Shown here in pieces: positions 32,690 through 40,780 of a stretch of 64,000 nt of DNA. This stretch comes from Paramagnetospirillum kuznetsovii (GTDB lineage: Bacteria; Pseudomonadota; Alphaproteobacteria; Rhodospirillales; Magnetospirillaceae), in assembly GCF_003284725.1 (NCBI RefSeq), contig NZ_PGTO01000006.1:62001-126000 (forward strand), written 5' to 3'. The number at the start of each line of letters is the position of its first letter. Position 1 is the first letter of the stretch. The notes under the pieces are model-generated. The model was given only the letters and a program-made list of their open reading frames with translations. It did not search any database and had not been told where the DNA came from. The position numbers were made by a program, and so were the translations under genes.

Positions 32690-34720
32690 ATGGCCAGCGA
32701 GACCTTCTCTTCGGCCATCAACCGGGCGGTGGGGCGCGATCTCAGCGTCCTCGACCTGATCACCGCCGCCGAAGCCATCGCCCGCAGCGACGGCGGCCAA
32801 TGCGCCGCCACCCTCTACGAGGCCTGGGTCCGGCACAATCAGGACAATCCGCTGCTTTACGCCGTCCTGTTCAATTTCGGCGTCGTCCAGATGGACTCGG
32901 GCGATCTGGCGGGGGCCAAGGACAGCTTTGAGAAGGCCATCGCGCTCAATCCCGATTTCCTGTCGGCCTATGTGAATCTGGGGCGGGTCCACGAACGGCT
33001 GGGCGTTTCGGGCGACGCGGTGGCCTGCTGGTCGGCCATGCTGGACCGGCTGGCTCCGGTGACCGGCACGGCCATCAGCCACAAGACCACGGCGCTGAAC
33101 CAGATCGCCCGCGTCACCGAGACGGCCAACCAGGACGAGACCGCCGAAGCCATGCTGCGCCAGAGCCTGGACCTGGACCCCAGCCAGCGCGAAGTGGTCC
33201 AGCACCTGTTGGCCCTGCGCCAGCGCCAATGCGAATGGCCGGTGGTGGAACCGTGGGAGCGGGTCGGCCGCGAGACCCTGATGACCGGCATGTCGCCGCT
33301 GTCCATGGCGGCTTATGGCGACGACCCCATGCTGCAACTGGCGGCGGCGTGGAACTACAACCGCCTCGACGTGGGCCGTCCCGCCACCGAACCCGCCACC
33401 CCGAAGCCGACGCCAGGCCAGCGGCTGCGGGTCGGCTATCTGTCGTCGGATCTGCGCGAGCACGCGGTGGGCCACCTGACCGCCGAACTGTTCGAGGCCC
33501 ACGACAAGGATAAGGTGGAGCTGTTCGCCTATTACTGCGGCGTCGCCGCCGACGATCCGCTGCACCATCGCATCAAGGGCGCATTCGAGCACTGGCGCGA
33601 TATCTCCAACGTCAGCGACACGGATGCCGCCCGGCTCATGGCGGAAGACGGCATCCAGATCCTGGTGGACCTCAACGGCTACACCCGGGACGGCCGCACC
33701 AAGCTGGTGGCGCTGCGCCCGGCGCCGGTGATCGTCAACTGGCTGGGCTTTCCCGGCAGCATGGGCAGCCCCTATCACCACTACATCATCGCCGACGACT
33801 GGATCATCCCGCCCGAATCCGAGATCTATTACTCCGAGACGGTGCTGCGGCTGCCCTGCTATCAGCCCAACGACCGCCAGCGGATCGTCGCCCCCCAGCG
33901 CCCGACCCGGGCCGAGGCGGGACTGCCCGAGACCGCCATGGTCTATTGTTGCTTCAACGGGCTGCACAAGATCAACCGCTTCACCTTCGCGCGCTGGCTG
34001 AGCATCCTGGAACAGGTGCCCGACAGTGTGCTGTGGCTGCTGAGCGGAGCCGAGGGGGCGCAAAGCCGCCTGCGCGATCTCGCCGCCGGGCGCGGGCTGG
34101 ACCCCGCCCGCCTGATCTTCGCCGACAAGCTGGCCAACCCCTATCATCTGGCCCGCTATCCCCTGGCCGATCTGTTCCTCGACACCGCGCCTTACGGCGC
34201 CCACACCACCGCGTCGGACGCCTTGTGGATGGGGGTGCCGGTCCTGACGCTCAGCGGCCGCTCCTTCGCGTCCAGGGTGTGCGGCAGCCTGGCGCGGGCA
34301 GCGGGACTGGCCGATCTGGTCTGCCTGGACCCGGCCGACTATGTGGACCGAGCCGTGGCCCTGGGCCACGACCGGGCAGGACTGGCCCAGTATCGCCAGC
34401 GTCTGGACGCAAACCGCCAGACCTGCACCCTGTTCGACACCCATGGACTGGCCCGGAGCCTGGAAGAGCTGTTCGCCCAAATGTGGCGGACCGCCGAAGC
34501 CGGTCACCTACCGCTCCCCGACCTGACCAACCTAGACGCCTGCCTGGAGGTCGGAATCGAGCCCGACCAGGACCAGACGGAAACCCTGGCCATGCCGGAT
34601 TACGAAGATTGGTGGAGCGAACGGCTGGCCCGACGGCACGCCTATCGGCCGATGGCGTGTGATGGGCGGCTGTGGAGGCGGCGATTGGAGCGGGTGAAGG
34701 GAATCGAACCCTCGTCGTAA
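32690..34720 (+). CDS. TPR-containing GT41 (OGT/SPINDLY-type) glycosyltransferase
   Basis: The 676-residue protein has N-terminal TPR units (FNFGVVQMDSGDLAGAKDSF, AIALNPDFLSAYVNLGRVHE) and a catalytic region of O-GlcNAc-transferase type. Key motifs are RLRVGYLSSDLREHAVGHL (His258, His262), DLNGYTRDGRTKLVALRPAP, FNGLHKIN with the nucleotide-binding Lys427, LDTAPYGAHTTASDALWMGV (His505) and SGRSFASRV. The family moves GlcNAc or related sugars from UDP-sugar to Ser/Thr (or Asn in HMW1C). It starts 3 nt after the repeat-protein stop, which implies co-expression. The repeat protein is the obvious substrate by inference. Its last codons and stop overlap a convergent tRNA-Gly, giving the C-terminus RVKGIEPSS. 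Confidence 0.9.
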   Translation: MASETFSSAINRAVGRDLSVLDLITAAEAIARSDGGQCAATLYEAWVRHNQDNPLLYAVLFNFGVVQMDSGDLAGAKDSFEKAIALNPDFLSAYVNLGRVHERLGVSGDAVACWSAMLDRLAPVTGTAISHKTTALNQIARVTETANQDETAEAMLRQSLDLDPSQREVVQHLLALRQRQCEWPVVEPWERVGRETLMTGMSPLSMAAYGDDPMLQLAAAWNYNRLDVGRPATEPATPKPTPGQRLRVGYLSSDLREHAVGHLTAELFEAHDKDKVELFAYYCGVAADDPLHHRIKGAFEHWRDISNVSDTDAARLMAEDGIQILVDLNGYTRDGRTKLVALRPAPVIVNWLGFPGSMGSPYHHYIIADDWIIPPESEIYYSETVLRLPCYQPNDRQRIVAPQRPTRAEAGLPETAMVYCCFNGLHKINRFTFARWLSILEQVPDSVLWLLSGAEGAQSRLRDLAAGRGLDPARLIFADKLANPYHLARYPLADLFLDTAPYGAHTTASDALWMGVPVLTLSGRSFASRVCGSLARAAGLADLVCLDPADYVDRAVALGHDRAGLAQYRQRLDANRQTCTLFDTHGLARSLEELFAQMWRTAEAGHLPLPDLTNLDACLEVGIEPDQDQTETLAMPDYEDWWSERLARRHAYRPMACDGRLWRRRLERVKGIEPSS

Positions 34721-34759
34721 GCTTGGGAAGCTTCTGCTCTACCATTGAGCTACACCCGC
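34686..34759 (-). tRNA. tRNA-Gly (anticodon CCC)
   Basis: The minus strand reads GCGGGTGTAGCTCAATGGTA ... and folds as a tRNA. The acceptor stem is GCGGGTG/CACCCGC, the D-arm GCTCAATGGTAGAGC, the anticodon loop TTCCCAA (CCC), and the T-arm AGGGTTCGATTCCCT. The discriminator is T and CCA is encoded. The 3' end lies inside the 3' end of the glycosyltransferase gene on the other strand. Confidence 0.93.
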
Positions 34760-34829
34760 ACCGCAGCGGATTTTATAGGGGGCGGCGGGCCTGCTGGCAA
34801 GGCCCGTCGTGCCCCATGGTCCGGCTTTG

Positions 34830-35492
34830 CTATCCCATCATGCCGATCAGGGTCTTGACGGTGTTGTCGGCGCCCTCGGCGATCTGGCTGATGGAGGCGT
34901 CCAGCATGTAGCAGGGCGAGGTCGCCAGTTTGTGCTTGGCGTCCACCACCACCTGGCCGTGGCCGGCGGTCTTGTGCTTGGCGCCCATCTTCTCGATGGC
35001 CTCGGCGGTGCCGGGATCGTTGCCGATGGTGACGTCGACGCCGTCGCCCATGATTTTCGCCATCAGGGCGGGGGCGATGCACAAGGCGCCGATGGGCTTT
35101 TTCGCCGCCGCCATGGCCTTGACCGCCGTCTCGGTGGCGGGATCGACCGAACAGTCGGGGCCATCGACGGCGAAGCTGCACAGGTTCTTGGCGGCTCCGA
35201 AGCCGCCGGGGAAGATCATGGCGTCGAAATCGGCAGGGTTGAACTGGGCGACGTCCTTGATCTGGCCCCGCGCGATGCGGGCGGATTCCACCAGGACGTT
35301 GCGGCTTTCCTCGGCGGGTTGGCCGGTCAGGTGATTGACCACATGCATCTGGGGGCGGTCGGGGGCGAAGCACTGATAGCTGCCGCCGTGGCGGTCGATG
35401 GCCAACAGGGTCAGTACCGCTTCGTGGATCTCGGCGCCGTCATAGACGCCGCAGCCGGACAGAACCACGGCGAATTTCGGTTTGGCGGACAT
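34830..35492 (-). CDS. elbB: ElbB-type glyoxalase / DJ-1-PfpI superfamily protein
   Basis: The 220-residue protein begins KFAVVLSGCGVYDGAEIHEA. It has the family signatures DAMIFPGGFGAAKNLCSFA and PIGALCIAPALMAKI, with the nucleophile cysteine in ALCIAP, and matches ElbB (YhbL/isoprenoid-biosynthesis protein with amidotransferase-like fold). E. coli ElbB has glyoxalase activity in vitro, but its physiological role is unclear. Length is as expected. It lies upstream of the tRNA on the same strand and is divergent from the M32 peptidase. Confidence 0.9.
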   Translation of the reverse strand: MSAKPKFAVVLSGCGVYDGAEIHEAVLTLLAIDRHGGSYQCFAPDRPQMHVVNHLTGQPAEESRNVLVESARIARGQIKDVAQFNPADFDAMIFPGGFGAAKNLCSFAVDGPDCSVDPATETAVKAMAAAKKPIGALCIAPALMAKIMGDGVDVTIGNDPGTAEAIEKMGAKHKTAGHGQVVVDAKHKLATSPCYMLDASISQIAEGADNTVKTLIGMMG

Positions 35493-35602
35493 GGTCGGAT
35501 TTCCTCGTCATGCAGGAAGAGACCATAGAATAGCCCATTCCCTCCCGCCTCGACCATGGTCTATCGTTCGTGGCCGCCCGCATCCCGTTCCTAGGATACT
35601 CC

Positions 35603-37090
35603 ATGACCGCATATTCCCGCCTCGAAGCCGTGTTTCGCAAATCCGCCGCCATCGGCGACGCCCTGGGGGTGCTGCAATGGGACATGGCGACCATGATGCC
35701 CGATGGCGGCGCCGAGGGGCGCGCCGAGCAGATGGCGACCCTGAAGGGCATCGCCCACGAGACGGTGACCGCGCCCGACATGGCCGACCTGCTGGCCCAG
35801 GCCGAGGGTGAGACGCTGGACGGGTGGGAGCGGGCCAATCTGCGGGAGATGCGCCGCGAATGGGTTCATGCCGCTGCCGTGCCGGGCGATCTGGTGGATG
35901 CCCTGGCGCGGGCGGAATCGGCCTGCGAGATGGCGTGGCGCGAGGCGCGGCCCGCCGCCGATTTCAAGCGGGTGCTGCCCGCGCTGTCCGATCTGCTGGG
36001 GCTGGTCCGGCAAGTGGGCGCCATCAAGGCGGAAAAGCTGGGGGTGGGTATCTACGACGCGCTGCTGGACCAGTACGAGCCCGAAGGCCGCTCGGCCGAG
36101 ATCGACGCCGTGTTCGATCCCCTGGAAGCCTTCCTGCCCGGCTTCATCGAAGAAGCTTTGGCCGCCCAGGCCCGACGGCCAGCGTCGGTCGCGCCGTCCG
36201 GTCCGTTCCCCACCGGCCAGCAGAAGGCGCTGGGCCTGAAACTGATGGAGATGGCGGGCTTCGATTTTCATCACGGCCGCCTGGACGTGTCGCGCCATCC
36301 CTTCTGCGGCGGCTCGCCCGAGGATACCCGCATCACCACCCGCTATAACGAGGACGACTTCGCCTCGGCCATGATGGGGGTGCTGCACGAGACCGGGCAC
36401 GCGCTCTACGAGTTCGGTCTGCCCAAGGGGCGGTGGCGGAGCCAGCCGGTGGGCCGCGCCCGAGGCATGGTGGTGCACGAATCCCAGTCGCTGCTGATGG
36501 AGATGCAGGCCTGCCGGTCGCGGGAGTTCATGACCTTCGCCGCGCCGCTGATCCGCGACGCCTTCGGCGGCCAGGGCGCGGCCTGGGAGGCCGACAATCT
36601 GTATCGCCGGGGCATCCGGGTCGAGCGCGGCTTCATCCGGGTCGAGGCCGACGAATGCACCTATCCCGCCCATGTCATCATCCGCTACCGCCTGGAAAAG
36701 GCGTTGATCGAGGGCCGCATGGAGCTTGCCGACCTGCCGGGGGCCTGGAACGAGGGCTATAAGCGCCTGCTGGGCATCACGCCGCCCGACGACCGGCTGG
36801 GCTGCCTGCAGGATATCCACTGGTACGGCGGCTCCTGGGGCTATTTCCCCACTTATACACTGGGCGCCATGACGGCGGCCCAGTTGTTCGCCGCCGCCCA
36901 AGCCGCCGATGCCGAGGTTTTGCCCGCCATGGGAAAGGGAGACTTCAAGCCGCTGCTGGCCTGGCTGCGGGCCAATGTGCACGGCCACGGCTCGTCGCTG
37001 TCCACCCGCGACCTGGTGACCCGGGCCACCGGGCGGCCGCTGGACCCGGCGGTGTTCGAGGCCCATCTGCGGCGGCGCTATTTGGATTGA
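35603..37090 (+). CDS. Carboxypeptidase Taq (M32 metallopeptidase)
   Basis: The 495-residue protein from the ATG at 35603 begins MTAYSRLEAVFRKSAAIGDA, as in M32 enzymes. The zinc motif HETGH lies in GVLHETGHALYEFGLPKGRW, with the downstream Glu in VVHESQSLLMEMQACRS and a DECTYPAHVIIRYRLEKALI stretch. Length matches the family (about 500). It removes C-terminal residues from peptides in the cytoplasm. Longer in-frame starts to 35570 are not needed. Confidence 0.93.
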   Translation: MTAYSRLEAVFRKSAAIGDALGVLQWDMATMMPDGGAEGRAEQMATLKGIAHETVTAPDMADLLAQAEGETLDGWERANLREMRREWVHAAAVPGDLVDALARAESACEMAWREARPAADFKRVLPALSDLLGLVRQVGAIKAEKLGVGIYDALLDQYEPEGRSAEIDAVFDPLEAFLPGFIEEALAAQARRPASVAPSGPFPTGQQKALGLKLMEMAGFDFHHGRLDVSRHPFCGGSPEDTRITTRYNEDDFASAMMGVLHETGHALYEFGLPKGRWRSQPVGRARGMVVHESQSLLMEMQACRSREFMTFAAPLIRDAFGGQGAAWEADNLYRRGIRVERGFIRVEADECTYPAHVIIRYRLEKALIEGRMELADLPGAWNEGYKRLLGITPPDDRLGCLQDIHWYGGSWGYFPTYTLGAMTAAQLFAAAQAADAEVLPAMGKGDFKPLLAWLRANVHGHGSSLSTRDLVTRATGRPLDPAVFEAHLRRRYLD

Positions 37091-37113
37091 GCGGTTTGAG
37101 GTAAGCTTGTCCG

Positions 37114-37422
37114 ATGATCGGTTGGCTGCAGAGTTTGTTCTTGGACAAGCGGGCGAGGGAGGCCCTGCAGGGGCGTGCGCCGTTGCCGCCCCGACCGCGT
37201 CTCCATGTCGTGACGGTGCCGCCCAGGGAGCGTGACGTTCATGCCGCCCTGGCCGAGGCGGAGGAGCGCATGCGCCGCCTGCCGCCGGAAAAGGCTCAGT
37301 TGATCCGCACCGCCATGGCGGTGCGCCGGGCCAGCCAGTCGGCCTTGGCCCATCTCAGCGACGACGAGATGGACAAGCTGCGCTCGGTGGCGGAAAAAGC
37401 CCTGCTGGGTGGGGGGCGTTGA
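37114..37422 (+). CDS. Small hypothetical protein, related to the next gene
   Basis: The 102-residue product begins MIGWLQSLFLDKRAREALQG. It has a Pro-rich stretch (APLPPRPRLHVVTVPPRERD) and a helical C-terminus (AHLSDDEMDKLRSVAEKALL). That helix resembles DHLSDEDRAKLVGMAILTFL of the next protein, and both begin with a short hydrophobic start (MIGWLQSLF / MVGFFKNLF). No catalytic motif is seen. It lies 23 nt after the M32 gene on the same strand and 3 nt before its paralog. Confidence 0.7.
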   Translation: MIGWLQSLFLDKRAREALQGRAPLPPRPRLHVVTVPPRERDVHAALAEAEERMRRLPPEKAQLIRTAMAVRRASQSALAHLSDDEMDKLRSVAEKALLGGGR

Positions 37423-37425
37423 TCC

Positions 37426-37683
37426 ATGGTCGGATTTTTCAAGAACCTGTTCGGCGCCAAGCCTCCGGTTAAAGCCCCGGCAAAACCGACTCCCAAGCCC
37501 ATCGCAAAAGCCGCCGCCGCCATGGGCGAAGATCGCGCCGCCCTGCTGAAGCAGGCCCAGCAGGTGCACCGGGCCAAGCGCAAGATTCTCGACCACCTGT
37601 CCGACGAGGACCGCGCCAAGCTGGTGGGCATGGCCATCCTCACCTTCCTGAACGATGGGCGCGAGCCCGACAGCAAGAAGTAG
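37426..37683 (+). CDS. Small hypothetical protein, paralog of the preceding gene
   Basis: The 85-residue product begins MVGFFKNLFGAKPPVKAPAK. A Lys/Pro/Ala-rich linker leads to a helical C-terminus (AKRKILDHLSDEDRAKLVGM). It shares the LSDE/LSDD helix and the hydrophobic start with the preceding gene, so a duplication is likely. The amphipathic start could contact the membrane. It is directly upstream of meaB. The function is unknown. Confidence 0.68.
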   Translation: MVGFFKNLFGAKPPVKAPAKPTPKPIAKAAAAMGEDRAALLKQAQQVHRAKRKILDHLSDEDRAKLVGMAILTFLNDGREPDSKK

Positions 37684-37693
37684 AGCCCATACC

Positions 37694-38695
37694 GTGAGTG
37701 TTTCCCCCTCCGATCCTTCTGCCCTGGCCAAAGGTGTTCTGGCCGGTGAGCGCCGCGCCCTGGCCCGCGCCATCACCTTGATCGAATCCACCCGGCCCGA
37801 CCACCGCGAGGCGGCCGAGGCGCTGATGCACGACCTGCTGCCCCACACCGGGCGCTCGGTGCGCATCGGCATCACCGGGGTACCCGGCGCGGGAAAAAGC
37901 ACCTTCATCGAAAGCTTCGGCCTGCATGTGCTGGCCGAGGGCAAACGTCCGGCGGTCTTGGCGGTCGACCCGTCCAGCCCGCGCTCCGGCGGCTCCATCC
38001 TGGGCGACAAGACCCGGATGGAAGAGCTGTCCCGCGATGCCCGCGCTTTCATCCGGCCCAGTCCCTCGGGCTGCACCCTGGGCGGCGTCGCGCGCCGCAC
38101 CCGCGAGGCCATGCTGGTCTGCGAGGCGGCCGGCTTCGACGTCATCGTGGTGGAAACGGTCGGCGTCGGTCAAAGCGAGACGGCGGTGGCCGACATGGTG
38201 GACATGTTCCTGCTGGTTCTGGTGCCCGGCGGCGGCGACGAATTGCAGGGCATCAAGAAGGGTATCGTCGAACTGGCCGACGCCATCGTGGTCAACAAGG
38301 CCGACGGCGACCTGGCCAAGGCGGCCGCCAGGGCGGCGCGGGACTACAAGAACGCCCTGCATCTGCTGGCGCCCTCGTCACCGCACTGGACGGTGCCGGT
38401 CCTGACCTGCTCGGCCATGGAGCGCAGCGGCATCGACGATGTCTGGACCATGGTGGCGGGCTATCGCGATACCATGGACAAGGCGGGAGCCCTGGCCGAA
38501 CGCCGCTCGGCGCAGGCCCATGCCTGGATGTGGAGCGAGGTCTCCGAGACAATGTTGCAGGCGCTGCGCGACGACCCGAGAGTGGAGAGGCTGCTGCCCG
38601 ACATGGAACGCGCCGTGGCCGAGGGCCGCATGGCGCCGGGGGCGGCGGCACGCCAATTGGTCGAAACCTTCCGACTTCCCTTGGCGCGGCCGTGA
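37694..38695 (+). CDS. meaB: Methylmalonyl-CoA mutase-associated GTPase MeaB (ArgK)
   Basis: MeaB is a G3E P-loop GTPase that loads and protects the adenosylcobalamin of methylmalonyl-CoA mutase. From a GTG start at 37694 the protein has 333 residues. Motifs are the Walker A GITGVPGAGKSTFIESFG, DPSSPRSGGSILGDKTRM, VVETVGVGQSETAVADMVDM and the NKAD base-recognition motif. The frame is open upstream to 37655, but those residues (MGASPTARSRAHT) overlap the previous gene and are doubtful. No mutase gene is visible in the window. The link to branched-chain catabolism, which ends in methylmalonyl-CoA, is metabolic rather than positional. Confidence 0.92.
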   Translation: MSVSPSDPSALAKGVLAGERRALARAITLIESTRPDHREAAEALMHDLLPHTGRSVRIGITGVPGAGKSTFIESFGLHVLAEGKRPAVLAVDPSSPRSGGSILGDKTRMEELSRDARAFIRPSPSGCTLGGVARRTREAMLVCEAAGFDVIVVETVGVGQSETAVADMVDMFLLVLVPGGGDELQGIKKGIVELADAIVVNKADGDLAKAAARAARDYKNALHLLAPSSPHWTVPVLTCSAMERSGIDDVWTMVAGYRDTMDKAGALAERRSAQAHAWMWSEVSETMLQALRDDPRVERLLPDMERAVAEGRMAPGAAARQLVETFRLPLARP

Positions 38696-38741
38696 TAATC
38701 AGGCTATCCTTTGCCGCAATGCACCCTTGTCTGGATTAGAA

Positions 38742-39302
38742 ATGTCGCAGCCGCTCAATGATACCCAGATCCTGAAGCGGGAGCTGGTCGGCCTGTTCGG
38801 CCATATGCAAAAGATCCGCAAGGAGCTGGCGGCCTTGAATCCGCCAGGTTCTGCCGATCACTTCGGCGGCATGTCCGAGCAGCTCGACGCCATCGTCGAC
38901 GCCACCGAAGGCGCGACCAACACCATCATGGAAAGCATGGAATCCATCGACACGCTGATGGGCGAGGCTCGCGCCCTGGCGGTGGAGAATCCGGCCCTTG
39001 GCGAGGTGTTCGACAAGGTCACCGACAAGGTCAACATGGTGTTCGAGGCCTGCTCGTTCCAAGACATCACCGGCCAGCGCATTTCCAAGGTGGTCAACAT
39101 CCTCAAATTCGTCGAGGAGCGCGTCAACGCCATCATCCTGACCTGGGGCCGCGATGAACTGACCAAGGTGGTGGTGGAGATCAAGGAAGAGGATCCCGAC
39201 AAGAAGCTGCTGCACGGGCCGCAACTCAAAGGCCAGGGCGTCACCCAGGCCGATGTGGACAAAATGCTGGGCCAGGACGCCATCGACAAGCTGTTCGGGT
39301 AG
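38742..39302 (+). CDS. cheZ: Protein phosphatase CheZ-like
   Basis: CheZ dephosphorylates CheY-P in chemotaxis. The 186-residue helical protein has the catalytic segment EACSFQDITGQRISKVVNIL with Gln107 in position. Its C-terminal helix DVDKMLGQDAIDKLFG corresponds to the CheY-binding tail. It stands alone between meaB and rpmB rather than in a che operon. Length is slightly shorter than E. coli CheZ. Confidence 0.85.
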   Translation: MSQPLNDTQILKRELVGLFGHMQKIRKELAALNPPGSADHFGGMSEQLDAIVDATEGATNTIMESMESIDTLMGEARALAVENPALGEVFDKVTDKVNMVFEACSFQDITGQRISKVVNILKFVEERVNAIILTWGRDELTKVVVEIKEEDPDKKLLHGPQLKGQGVTQADVDKMLGQDAIDKLFG

Positions 39303-39305
39303 TCT

Positions 39306-39372
39306 TTTCATTTGCCTCAAGCGCCGACGAGGGCGCCCGCCTTCTTGGCTCTCCTCGCTTATGCTTTCGCTC
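39306..39372. repeat. Dispersed repeat, second copy (see 2526-2776)
   Basis: TTTCATTTGCCTCAAGCGCC ... GGCTCTCCTCGCTTATGCTT resembles the stretch near 2655-2720, with small substitutions and a short length change. It directly follows the cheZ stop. The function is unknown. Confidence 0.5.
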
Positions 39373-39403
39373 CATATGAATGAGCCATCGCAGAGATTCC
39401 TGC

Positions 39404-39432
39404 TTGACGGCGGGGCTTCGGCCCCTTAAAAA
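39404..39432 (+). promoter_or_regulatory. Probable rpmB promoter
   Basis: TTGACG at 39404-39409 is spaced exactly 17 nt from TAAAAA at 39427-39432. This is a plausible sigma-70-type -35/-10 pair about 80 nt before rpmB. The spacer holds a GGGGCTTCGGCCCC hairpin. The -10 matches the TATAAT consensus at 4 of 6 positions. Confidence 0.5.
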
Positions 39433-39510
39433 CGCGGCTTCCTCCGGCACCCGTCCGGCCTCCTGGGCCGTCGATGAGCCGGCGAACGATATGAAGTGAG
39501 GATTTTCAAA

Positions 39511-39813
39511 ATGGCACGTCGCTGCGCCATCACCGGCAAGGGCGTTTTGACCGGCAACAACGTCAGTCACGCTAACAACAGAACCCGTCGTCGTTTTCTG
39601 CCCAATTTGCAGGAAGCCTCGCTGGTGTCCGACGCGCTGGGTCATGCCGTGCGCATGCGTCTGTCCACCAATGGACTGAAGACCGTCGAGCACAATGGCG
39701 GCATCGACGCCTATCTGCTTTCGGTCTCCGACAGCAAGCTGTCCGCCGAGGCGCGCCGCCTGAAGAAGAGCATTCTGCGCGCCCTGGCCAGCAAGCAGGC
39801 CAACGCCGCCTGA
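39511..39813 (+). CDS. rpmB: 50S ribosomal protein L28
   Basis: L28 is a small basic 23S rRNA-binding protein of the large subunit. The 100-residue protein begins [20 protein letters not shown] and carries the family core [20 protein letters not shown] and [20 protein letters not shown]. The length matches the alphaproteobacterial form. A GTGAGG ribosome site precedes the ATG. A clear terminator follows. Confidence 0.96.
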   Translation: MARRCAITGKGVLTGNNVSHANNRTRRRFLPNLQEASLVSDALGHAVRMRLSTNGLKTVEHNGGIDAYLLSVSDSKLSAEARRLKKSILRALASKQANAA

Positions 39814-39837
39814 TTTCAGGCTCGGTCGACGAGATTT

Positions 39838-39867
39838 AAGGGCCTGCGGTTTTCCGCAGGCCCTTTT
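39838..39867 (+). terminator. Intrinsic terminator of rpmB
   Basis: GGGCCTGCGG (39840-39849), loop TTTT, CCGCAGGCCC (39854-39863) and TTTT form a perfect 10-bp stem with a U-tract. A-residues precede it, so it could also work weakly in the other direction. Confidence 0.93.
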
Positions 39868-39919
39868 GTCGTTGCGGAATCTGAGAAATAGAGCGGGCAG
39901 GATGCCCGCGAAAAGCGTC

Positions 39920-40525
39920 CTAGATCAGCTTTTCCGCCTTCAGCGCCGCCTGTACGCCGGGTCGTGCCTTGACGCGGGCGGAATGGGCGACAAGGTTCGG
40001 CCAGGCGCTCACATCCATGCCGATGCGGGGCAGCCACGAAAACACCGTGAACAGATAGCCGTCGGCGACGGTGAAGGTCTCGCCCATGACGAAGGGGCCG
40101 TTGCCCACCGCCTTGTCGGCATAGTCCAGGCGGCGGACCAGAACCGTCTTCAGCGCCGCCTTGCCCTCGTCGGGCATGGCCGGATTGAACTGGGCGCCGG
40201 TGGTCTTGTGCAGTTCGGTGGCGATGAAGATCATCCATTCCACCAGCTTCAGGTATTGCGGCGTGCTGGCGGCGGGGGCCAGATTCTTGTTGGGCGCCAT
40301 GGCGGCGATGGCCAGGGCGATGGCGACGCCCTCGGTCAAGGTGGTGCCGTCGTCCAGGACCAGGGCGGGGATATAGCCCTTGGGGTTGATGGCGAGGAAG
40401 TCGGCGCCGGACTCCGTCTTCTTGGCCACCAGATCCACCGCCTCGATGTCGAAGGCGAGGCCGGACTCATGGAGGGCGATATGGGTGGAGAGCGAACAGG
40501 CGCCTTGCTTGTAATAGAGCTTCAT
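39920..40525 (-). CDS. Glutathione S-transferase (beta class-like)
   Basis: The 201-residue protein has the thioredoxin-like N-terminal domain MKLYYKQGACSLSTHIALHE with Cys10, as in beta-class GSTs, and the cis-Pro region NPKGYIPALVLDDGTTLTEG. An all-helical C-domain follows, with MGETFTVADGYLFTVFSWLP. It conjugates glutathione to electrophiles or acts in redox protection. The gene is convergent with rpmB. Confidence 0.92.
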   Translation of the reverse strand: MKLYYKQGACSLSTHIALHESGLAFDIEAVDLVAKKTESGADFLAINPKGYIPALVLDDGTTLTEGVAIALAIAAMAPNKNLAPAASTPQYLKLVEWMIFIATELHKTTGAQFNPAMPDEGKAALKTVLVRRLDYADKAVGNGPFVMGETFTVADGYLFTVFSWLPRIGMDVSAWPNLVAHSARVKARPGVQAALKAEKLI

Positions 40526-40538
40526 GGGGGGTCTCCGA

Positions 40539-40757
40539 TCACGAATCCGTGGGAACTTCGTTCAGCGCGCCGCAGCTGCACCGATAGAGCAGCTTCACCG
40601 CCATGGTCCTGATGGGAACCATGTGCATCATCTCGCGGCCGCAATTGCCGCAAAAGGCGTTGTCGCCTTCCAGGCCCATCATGGCGACGCCGGTATCCAT
40701 GATTTCGCGGCCCTGGGCGAAGACGTCGGCCACGACCTTGAGGGTGATATCAGCCAA
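40539..40757 (-). CDS. Small zinc-binding protein, function unknown
   Basis: The product has 72 residues from a TTG start at 40757, with AAAGGA upstream. It has a helical N-terminus (DITLKVVADVFAQGREIMDT) and a CGNC ... CSCG zinc-binding pair (NAFCGNCGREMMHMVPIRTM, LYRCSCG). Without the TTG start the frame reads into sequence that looks non-coding. It lies upstream of the GST gene. The family is not recognised. Confidence 0.6.
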   Translation of the reverse strand: MADITLKVVADVFAQGREIMDTGVAMMGLEGDNAFCGNCGREMMHMVPIRTMAVKLLYRCSCGALNEVPTDS

Positions 40758-40780
40758 TTCAGCGGTCCTTTCTTGCTTAC

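Noticed and set aside
32561-34507. A 648-residue frame opposite the GT41 gene
   Set aside because: The plus strand encodes clear OGT motifs. The antisense product is Gly/Gln/His-rich with no family resemblance.
28200-34760. Genomic island integrated at the tRNA-Gly gene
   Set aside because: The repeat protein and glycosyltransferase lie on the tRNA 3' side, but I found no duplicated tRNA 3' end near 28.2 kb, no integrase and no sharp base-composition shift outside the repeats.
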